DNA of 36,704 nt from an uncultured Ruminococcus sp. (GTDB lineage Bacteria > Bacillota > Clostridia > Oscillospirales > Acutalibacteraceae), in the NCBI GenBank assembly GCA_910585865.1, contig CAJUGO010000018.1:1-36704 (forward strand), in the 5' to 3' direction. Each line of letters begins with the position of its first letter. Position 1 is the first letter of the stretch. Below, in pieces: positions 31,800 to 36,704 of this stretch. A model generated the notes under the pieces. That model searched no databases, was not told the origin of the DNA, and was given only the letters and a program-made list of their open reading frames with translations. Made by a program: the position numbers and the translations under genes.

Positions 31800-32450
31800 T
31801 TAAAGTGTCAAAACTTTTGAAGTAATCTCAGATGCTGAACTTACACACGCACTGCAATTGAACTTTTCCGCATCTTCTTTACACTTAAATCCCCATCCGT
31901 AAAGCACTGCGACAAAATCCATTCCTATTTTCTCGGCTTCCTGAGCTTCAATATAACTGTCACCTATAAGTACGCTCTCTTCTACAGAAACACCGAGTCT
32001 TTCACAAGCCTGCAGCAGTAAATCGCTTTTTGTTAGATTTGTATCAACATCTGTAGCGCAGACTGCATCAAAAATATCGCCTGATTCATATGTTTCTAGC
32101 ATATCAGAAGCAAACATTATGTGCTTTTGTGTTGCTACCGCAAGCATCATTTTGTTCTTTTTTAATTCTTTTAGAACATCAGCCATTCCGTCATAAACAG
32201 TAAACATCTCCTTGCCTTTCTGCGAATAAAGCTTGCTGTAATTATTGGCTGCATATTCAATTTCATCCTCATTCATATTAAACAGCTTTTTTAGCCCCTG
32301 TTTAAGCGGTATCCCTATTATACCGTAAAGTTCATCATGCTTAACAGGCGCATATCCCATTGAAGCAACTGTTGTATTCAGACAATACAAAATACCCGGA
32401 GATGTATCGGCAAGTGTGCCGTCAAATCCAAAAATAACCAATCTTTTCAT
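31800..32450 (-). CDS. HAD-family phosphatase-like protein lacking the nucleophilic Asp
   Basis: A 216-residue HAD-fold protein of the phosphoglycolate phosphatase (Gph/PpaX) type with a helical cap (about 15-85). Motif I normally reads D-x-D-G-T with the first Asp as nucleophile. Here it is FGFDGTLAD, with Gly (GGA) in that place. Motif II (VATQ), the motif III Lys and motif IV (LIGDSYIEAQEAEKIG) look normal. ATG 32450 (MKRLVIFGFDG) is preferred over an upstream TTG; GGGTGAT precedes it. Without the nucleophile normal phosphotransfer is not expected, so it may be a pseudoenzyme. Confidence 0.85.
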   Translation of the reverse strand: MKRLVIFGFDGTLADTSPGILYCLNTTVASMGYAPVKHDELYGIIGIPLKQGLKKLFNMNEDEIEYAANNYSKLYSQKGKEMFTVYDGMADVLKELKKNKMMLAVATQKHIMFASDMLETYESGDIFDAVCATDVDTNLTKSDLLLQACERLGVSVEESVLIGDSYIEAQEAEKIGMDFVAVLYGWGFKCKEDAEKFNCSACVSSASEITSKVLTL

Positions 32451-32648
32451 AAAATCACCCAATCTGACAAAACAGCTCAATTTCTGTTAATCATACCCAA
32501 ATATTCTTCAGGCATGAAACAAAACCAATTTCTATTTTCTGTTAATTATATCATTCAATTCATATAAATACAATAGTTTTTTCAATTGACATTGACGCAA
32601 TTGCGGTATAAAATTAATTTATATTATTTATTCTGAAAGGTAACTATT

Positions 32649-34280
32649 ATGAGCACAGAAAAATATAAAAAGAATAAAACCTGCAAAATTTCTCCAAAAT
32701 ATTCAGTAAAACAGGCTCTTGTAAATTATTACATTATTATTATGTTTACCCTGTTTCCTCTATTTTTTACATATAAATTTTATAATATAAGGCATGACAA
32801 ATATTATTTTTTCCTTATACTTTCAGGCGCGCTTGCAATTGCAGAGTTTTTATTAATTTTATCTGTTAAATTGGATTACAGTAACCCGACTGACAGACAA
32901 TTGCAAAACGCCCCCCCAAAAAGCAAATGGTACAAAAAACTATCTTTTACCGACTGGTCTGTACTTGCTTTTCTTGCAGTTAACATAATATCTACTCTTT
33001 TTTCAAGCAATCCTGTTTCAGCAATATACGGCGAATCACAAAACTTTCCCTCCTCCGGCAGAAACAGCGGACTTTTGCTAATGATAGCTTACGTGGGAAT
33101 ATATTTTCTGATTACGCGTTTTTTCTATTATTTTGAATACATATTTACTGCATTTGCCTGTGCTTCGTCACTGGTCTTTGCACTTGCGATTCTGAACAGC
33201 TTTTACATTGATCCGCTTGAAATGTTTATCGGACTTTCCGAAGAACAAAGCCTTATTTTTATATCAACAATAGGAAATAAAAATTTACTGTCAAGCTATA
33301 TATGCATAGCTCTTCCGGTTGCAATAGCTATGGCCGTATATACTGAAAAAACTGCTCTCCGCGTTCTTTATCTTTTTGTAAGCGGTATCGGTTTTTCTGC
33401 CTTGATGGTGGCCGACAGCGATTCGGGAATACTTGGAATCGGGGTATTTACAGTAATTTACTTTATATGGTATTCAAGAAGAATTGAAAGACTCAAAAGA
33501 TATTTCCTTACAATTACAGTTATGCTTTTATCAGCAAAGTTTCTAAGATTGTTTTCATTTATTATGAATGACAAAAGCAAAGGCATGGATGCCTTTCAAG
33601 AGATTTTTGTATACTCAAATATAAGCTATATTTTTCTTGCGGCAGCAGGAATTATTACAATTGCGCTGTATTTTCTTGATTATAAAAAACCCGGCATTGT
33701 TCTTTCCAAAGCTGTTCCCATTGTACTTCTATGCATTTTTGCGTTGATTGTAACCGGTATAATTTTTACTGTATTATATTTCAGTTGTATTGATACAAAA
33801 ACCGATTTAGGAAAATTCACAACAATTCTTCGTTTTAATGACAAATGGGGTACTCACAGGGGTTTTATGTGGATAAGGTCAATGTGGATTTTTAACGACG
33901 CCTCATTAATGCAAAAACTATTCGGAACAGGACCCGACACGTTTTTCTTTGCATTTTCAAAATATTTTTCCGATTTGTTAAAATTTGGAGATTCATCAAC
34001 AAATGCTGCTCACAATGAATACATAAATTATTTGATTACCATAGGAATTACAGGGCTTGGCACATATCTTGCAGCAGTAGTAGGAACGATTGCAAGAGCA
34101 GTAAAATATGCAAAAAATAATCCGCTTGTTATTGTATGTGCTTCTGCCGTGATTTGTTACTCTGTACAGGCAATTGTAAATATATCGCAGCCCATTACTA
34201 CACCGCTATTCATTATATTTATGGCACTGTGTGAAGCAGTTTCAAGAAAAGCCTCACAGTATAAAACAAATACAATTTAG
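32649..34280 (+). CDS. O-antigen ligase/polymerase-like membrane protein
   Basis: A 543-residue integral membrane protein with about 11-12 helices. The typical Wzy/WaaL-family segments are IGNKNLLSSYICIALPVAIA near 208-227, WGTHRGFMWIRSMW near 397-410, GTGPDTFFFAF, and AAHNEYINYLITIGITGLG with its conserved His near 458. Such proteins polymerise or ligate polysaccharide repeat units on the outer face of the membrane. In a Gram-positive a role in capsule or cell-wall glycan assembly is likely. GAAAGG lies about 10 bases before the ATG. No other glycan genes flank it except the deacetylase on the opposite strand. Confidence 0.85.
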   Translation: MSTEKYKKNKTCKISPKYSVKQALVNYYIIIMFTLFPLFFTYKFYNIRHDKYYFFLILSGALAIAEFLLILSVKLDYSNPTDRQLQNAPPKSKWYKKLSFTDWSVLAFLAVNIISTLFSSNPVSAIYGESQNFPSSGRNSGLLLMIAYVGIYFLITRFFYYFEYIFTAFACASSLVFALAILNSFYIDPLEMFIGLSEEQSLIFISTIGNKNLLSSYICIALPVAIAMAVYTEKTALRVLYLFVSGIGFSALMVADSDSGILGIGVFTVIYFIWYSRRIERLKRYFLTITVMLLSAKFLRLFSFIMNDKSKGMDAFQEIFVYSNISYIFLAAAGIITIALYFLDYKKPGIVLSKAVPIVLLCIFALIVTGIIFTVLYFSCIDTKTDLGKFTTILRFNDKWGTHRGFMWIRSMWIFNDASLMQKLFGTGPDTFFFAFSKYFSDLLKFGDSSTNAAHNEYINYLITIGITGLGTYLAAVVGTIARAVKYAKNNPLVIVCASAVICYSVQAIVNISQPITTPLFIIFMALCEAVSRKASQYKTNTI

Positions 34281-34384
34281 AGATACAGAGAATCTTTTAT
34301 TATTTTAACAATAAAATTTAAATTTTAGTAAATAAACAAAATACAATAAATATTATTTAAAATATAACTAATTTCATTATTAAG

Positions 34385-34417
34385 AGTTAAGCTCCCGTAA
34401 ACGGGAGCTTAATTCTT
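34385..34417. terminator. Shared terminator between convergent genes
   Basis: TTAAGCTCCCG and CGGGAGCTTAA form an 11-bp hairpin with loop TAAA (about 34388-34413). It serves the O-antigen-ligase-like gene and the deacetylase. The deacetylase stop codon (34411-34409) lies inside the right arm. Confidence 0.75.
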
Positions 34418-35296
34418 AACATTTTTTTCAGTTTCAGCCTTTATTCTATTTAATAATTGGGCCATTGTCTCCTTTGAATCGCGGCGGTATCTGCCAAGTT
34501 CAAACAAACTGTTAGGATCTTTTGTAATGACATTAGGCTTTTCCGTGCAAGTCATTGTGCATACAAATCCAAGTTCCTTTATTATGTCCAATGTGTTATT
34601 ACTTTTCGCACCAAACGGATAAACAAAACAATTTGGAGCAGCTCCCGTTTGTGTTTTCAAGTAACTCTGTGCTTTATTGATATCATCGGTAATTATATTT
34701 TTATATACTTCATCGTTTTCAGCACGTTTCTGCTCAATACCTCTGCGAGGTGAAAGAGAATGCATATCATATGAATGATTTTGAATTTCAATACACCCGG
34801 ATTTCAACATATCTTTTATATCATCTACACTCAAGTGACCGTATGTTACAGAAATATCCCTGGTTTGTGTGAATTTTTCTGTAACCGACGCTATAGGTGA
34901 AATTATTGCCTTGCAATTATACTCTTTAAGCAACGGATATGCATAATAATAATTATTATAATATCCGTCGTCAAAAGTGAGCATAATACATTTGTCGGGA
35001 AGTGCTTTGTCCGAATAAACAAAATTGATAAGATCATTTACTGTTACCGTTGTATATCCGTTTTGAGTTATATGCTTTAAGTCATCTTCAAACAAACCCG
35101 GAGATATTGTATAATTGTTCTGCAAATTCTTATCCTTTAGCAAAGAATGGTACATTATTACAGGCAAATACACTTTTTCCGGTTGATTTTTTTCGTTTTT
35201 ATTTTTTGCTCCCGGCATTACTGCAAGAATTGCAATAATAAACATCAGCAATACAATAAACAGAAAATACTTTTTAACTTTAGTAAAAATACACAT
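34409..35296 (-). CDS. Membrane-anchored polysaccharide deacetylase (NodB family)
   Basis: A 295-residue protein with one N-terminal signal-anchor helix (about 10-28) and an extracellular NodB domain. Motifs are LPVIMYHSLL near 47, catalytic TFDDGYYNNYYYAYPLL near 107, the metal-binding HSYDMHS near 178 and VYPFGAKSN near 227. These are conserved in N-acetylglucosamine or peptidoglycan deacetylases of the PgaB/PdaA group. It probably modifies cell-wall or capsule sugars. ATG 35296 is chosen because GAGGT lies 8 bases upstream; a longer in-frame extension to 35413 overlaps the promoter of the next gene. Confidence 0.9.
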   Translation of the reverse strand: MCIFTKVKKYFLFIVLLMFIIAILAVMPGAKNKNEKNQPEKVYLPVIMYHSLLKDKNLQNNYTISPGLFEDDLKHITQNGYTTVTVNDLINFVYSDKALPDKCIMLTFDDGYYNNYYYAYPLLKEYNCKAIISPIASVTEKFTQTRDISVTYGHLSVDDIKDMLKSGCIEIQNHSYDMHSLSPRRGIEQKRAENDEVYKNIITDDINKAQSYLKTQTGAAPNCFVYPFGAKSNNTLDIIKELGFVCTMTCTEKPNVITKDPNSLFELGRYRRDSKETMAQLLNRIKAETEKNVKN

Positions 35297-35387
35297 ATTT
35301 TTTACCTCAATTTTATTTAGAAATTTAAAGAATAATTCTTTATTGTAAAAATAGATAGCGTTGTTTATGCTAATATAAATACAAACT

Positions 35388-35402
35388 TGATAGTCATTAT
35401 CA
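35388..35402 (+). promoter_or_regulatory. Fur/PerR-type operator in front of the fur-like gene
   Basis: TGATAGTCATTATCA matches the 7-1-7 Fur box (TGATAATNATTATCA) at all but one defined position. It lies between a -10-like TAATAT (35371-35376) and the SD, where binding would block transcription. It suggests autoregulation. Confidence 0.6.
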
Positions 35403-35434
35403 TTTTTATTCAATTAACGCATAGGAGAATGTCT

Positions 35435-35830
35435 ATGGCTAAAAGAAATTTTAGTTCTAAACGTAATGCTATTTACAATACAATTTGTGCCACAGACACT
35501 CACCCAAGCGCCCGTTGGGTTTATGAAACCCTAAAATCGGACATTCCTGATCTGAGTTTAGGCACGGTATACAGAAATATTGCGCTTTTCAAGGATGAAG
35601 GAAAAATAAGAGTTATCTGTAATGTCAACGGAGAAGAACGGATTGATGGTGATACTTCACTTCATCCGCACTTTGTTTGCAACTGCTGCGGCAGTGTTTA
35701 TGATGTTAAAGACAGCTCGCAAATCACCGAAGAATTTTCACAGCTTGCCAAACAGGGATTTACGGTTGAAAACAAGTATGTAATCTACTATGGTATCTGC
35801 CCAAAATGTTCGGTAATAAAATTACATTAA
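35435..35830 (+). CDS. Fur-family regulator, PerR-like
   Basis: A 131-residue Fur-superfamily repressor. The winged-helix part includes HPSARWVYETLKSDIPDLSL and GTVYRNIALFKDEGKI. The metal-binding region has ERIDGDTSLHPHFVCNCCG and YYGICPKCS, giving two CxxC zinc sites and the HxH regulatory site. An Asp in ERID, where Fur proteins usually have Glu, and the rubrerythrin genes downstream favour PerR (peroxide sensing) over Fur; this is not certain. AGGAG lies 8 bases before the chosen ATG. It is 26 bases before rubrerythrin, probably in one operon. Confidence 0.88.
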   Translation: MAKRNFSSKRNAIYNTICATDTHPSARWVYETLKSDIPDLSLGTVYRNIALFKDEGKIRVICNVNGEERIDGDTSLHPHFVCNCCGSVYDVKDSSQITEEFSQLAKQGFTVENKYVIYYGICPKCSVIKLH

Positions 35831-35856
35831 TATTTTATTAATAAGGAGAAGAAATT

Positions 35857-36396
35857 ATGAAATGGTATTGCACAGTATGCGGTTATGTTCACGAAGGTCC
35901 TACAGCTCCCGAGGCTTGTCCTGTATGTAAGGCTCCTGCTGAGAAGTTCAAGTTAATGGATGAAGAAGCTGCTTTTGCTACAGTTCATGAAGTTGGTGTT
36001 GCCAAAGGTGTAAGCGAAGATATTCTTAAAGATTTAAGAGCTAACTTTGAGGGTGAATGCAGCGAAGTAGGTATGTATCTTGCAATGGCAAGAGTTGCAG
36101 ACAGAGAAGGCTATCCTGAAGTTTCAGCTGCATTTACAAAGTATGCTTTTGAAGAAGCAGAGCATGCTGCTAAATTTGCAGAGCTTCTCGGCGAGGTTCT
36201 CACTGACAGCACAAAGAAAAATCTTCAGATGCGTGTTGACGCTGAGACAGGTGCTTGTGAAGGTAAATTTGACCTTGCTAAGCGCGCAAAAGCTGCTAAT
36301 CTTGATGCTATTCATGACACTGTTCATGAAATGGCAAAGGATGAGGCAAGACACGGTGCAGGCTTTAGAGGTCTTTTAAACAGATATTTTAAATAA
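35857..36396 (+). CDS. Reverse-type rubrerythrin
   Basis: A 179-residue peroxide-reducing enzyme. An N-terminal rubredoxin-like domain (YCTVCGYVHEG and CPVCKAP, residues 1-35) is followed by the four-helix di-iron domain with EGECSEVGMYLAMAR, EEAEHAAKF and EMAKDEARHG supplying the Glu and His ligands. The rubredoxin part lies before the di-iron part, so it is the reverse rubrerythrin type, which reduces H2O2 and O2 with NADH via rubredoxin. AAGGAGAAG precedes the ATG. It sits between the Fur-like regulator and rubredoxin. Confidence 0.95.
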   Translation: MKWYCTVCGYVHEGPTAPEACPVCKAPAEKFKLMDEEAAFATVHEVGVAKGVSEDILKDLRANFEGECSEVGMYLAMARVADREGYPEVSAAFTKYAFEEAEHAAKFAELLGEVLTDSTKKNLQMRVDAETGACEGKFDLAKRAKAANLDAIHDTVHEMAKDEARHGAGFRGLLNRYFK

Positions 36397-36405
36397 GGTG
36401 ATATT

Positions 36406-36561
36406 ATGAAATATGTTTGCGAAGTATGCGGTTATGTATATGACCCGGAAACAGGCGATCCAGACAACGGTGTAGCACCCGGCACAGAATGGGAAAATGT
36501 ACCCGAAGATTGGGTATGCCCGTTATGTTCGGTAGGCAAAGATCAGTTTGTAGCAGAATAA
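36406..36561 (+). CDS. Rubredoxin
   Basis: A 51-residue iron protein with the two knuckles VCEVCGYVYD and WVCPLCSVGK and the typical GTEWENVPEDW between them. Its Fe(Cys)4 centre carries single electrons to rubrerythrin. It starts 9 bases after the rubrerythrin stop, with GGTGAT as SD, so the three genes from 35435 form an oxidative-stress operon. Confidence 0.96.
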   Translation: MKYVCEVCGYVYDPETGDPDNGVAPGTEWENVPEDWVCPLCSVGKDQFVAE

Positions 36562-36578
36562 TTTTAAATGTACAAATT

Positions 36579-36602
36579 AGGAGCAGGTTTAAACCTGCTC
36601 CT
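36579..36602. terminator. Terminator after rubredoxin
   Basis: AGGAGCAGGTTT and its exact complement form a perfect 12-bp palindrome 17 bases after the rubredoxin stop, then TTTC. Confidence 0.75.
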
Positions 36603-36603
36603 T

Positions 36604-36704
36604 TCAGCTTGTCGAAAAAGTCCAGCAATTGCTGGGCTTTTTGCCGTATTTATGGTATAATAAAAGCGGTGATGAAAATGCTGGACAAGAAAGAAAAAAA
36701 TCGA
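36604..36704 (+). mobile_element. Left end of a probable IS1182-type element (cut by window end)
   Basis: A palindromic hairpin (AAAAAGTCCAGC with GCTGGGCTTTTT, 36616-36643) is followed by TATAAT (36656-36661) and an SD, then a transposase-like start. A hairpin end next to an immediate promoter and ORF is typical of an insertion sequence; the outer boundary is not defined. Confidence 0.45.
36672..36704 (+). CDS. Transposase N-terminus, IS1182-like (partial)
   Basis: Only 11 codons are visible (MKMLDKKEKNR), running off the window end. Either ATG at 36672 or 36678 may be the start; GGTGATG lies ahead of the second. The sequence resembles the opening of IS1182-family transposases (DKKEKNR followed by a QI-x-MVS segment in intact copies), but the part that would prove it lies outside the window. 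Confidence 0.45.
   Translation, partial: MKMLDKKEKNR

Noticed and set aside
36124..36628. Minus-strand frames opposite rubrerythrin and rubredoxin
   Set aside because: They are antisense to strongly recognised genes and lack any signals of their own.

Overview
The window looks like chromosomal DNA of a low-GC anaerobic gut Firmicute, probably a Ruminococcus-like member of the Clostridia (Oscillospiraceae). The reasons are the AT-rich sequence with TTG/GTG starts and strong Shine-Dalgarno (SD) sites, a leucine T-box, an [FeFe]-hydrogenase HydABC operon, reverse rubrerythrin with rubredoxin, small Clostridia-type proteins (DUF6774-like, DUF6514-like) and very large secreted repeat proteins. 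The organism assignment is an inference.

Layout. (1) 1-2361: consensus promoter, leucine T-box leader and leuA. (2) 2395-2931: a HdeD-like membrane protein. (3) 3323-11217, minus strand: a surface-protein cluster. It contains a 2071-residue secreted protein with an aerolysin-like segment, zinc-ribbon-like knuckles, GLUG-type repeats and a C-terminal anchor, a translationally coupled membrane-anchored partner, a secreted beta-rich protein and a small anchored protein. A LytTR response regulator and an AgrC-like kinase diverge from it (11502-13537) and are the likely control system. (4) 13692-13862: a small DUF6774-like gene. (5) 14239-18389, minus: hydC-hydB-hydA, with a promoter and a 5' leader carrying a long inverted repeat. 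(6) 18.7-19.3 kb: two compact loci built like type I toxin-antitoxin systems, each with a predicted short RNA overlapping a decayed hydrophobic mini-ORF. (7) 19562-20010: an XRE regulator coupled to a DUF6514-like protein. (8) 20468-28635: a type I-C CRISPR-Cas locus on the minus strand, with 7 repeats and 6 spacers. The interference genes cas3, cas5c, cas8c (with an internal cas11c start) and cas7c, plus cas4, are intact. cas1 is frameshifted and cas2 carries an in-frame stop, so the system can probably interfere but not acquire spacers. (9) 28.6-31.7 kb: a decayed transposase, an orphan beta-helix (pectate-lyase-like) protein and tRNA-Pro. (10) 31800-35296: a HAD-family protein lacking the nucleophilic Asp, an O-antigen-ligase-like membrane protein and a polysaccharide deacetylase. 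(11) 35435-36561: a Fur/PerR regulator with a Fur-like box, then rubrerythrin and rubredoxin, an oxidative-stress set. (12) The window ends in the first codons of a probable IS1182-type transposase.

The most interesting items are the aerolysin-like giant surface protein next to its own two-component system, the paired toxin-antitoxin-like RNA loci close to a CRISPR array, and the broken adaptation module of an otherwise intact I-C system. All calls rest on reading the sequence and on remembered family signatures. No database search was run.
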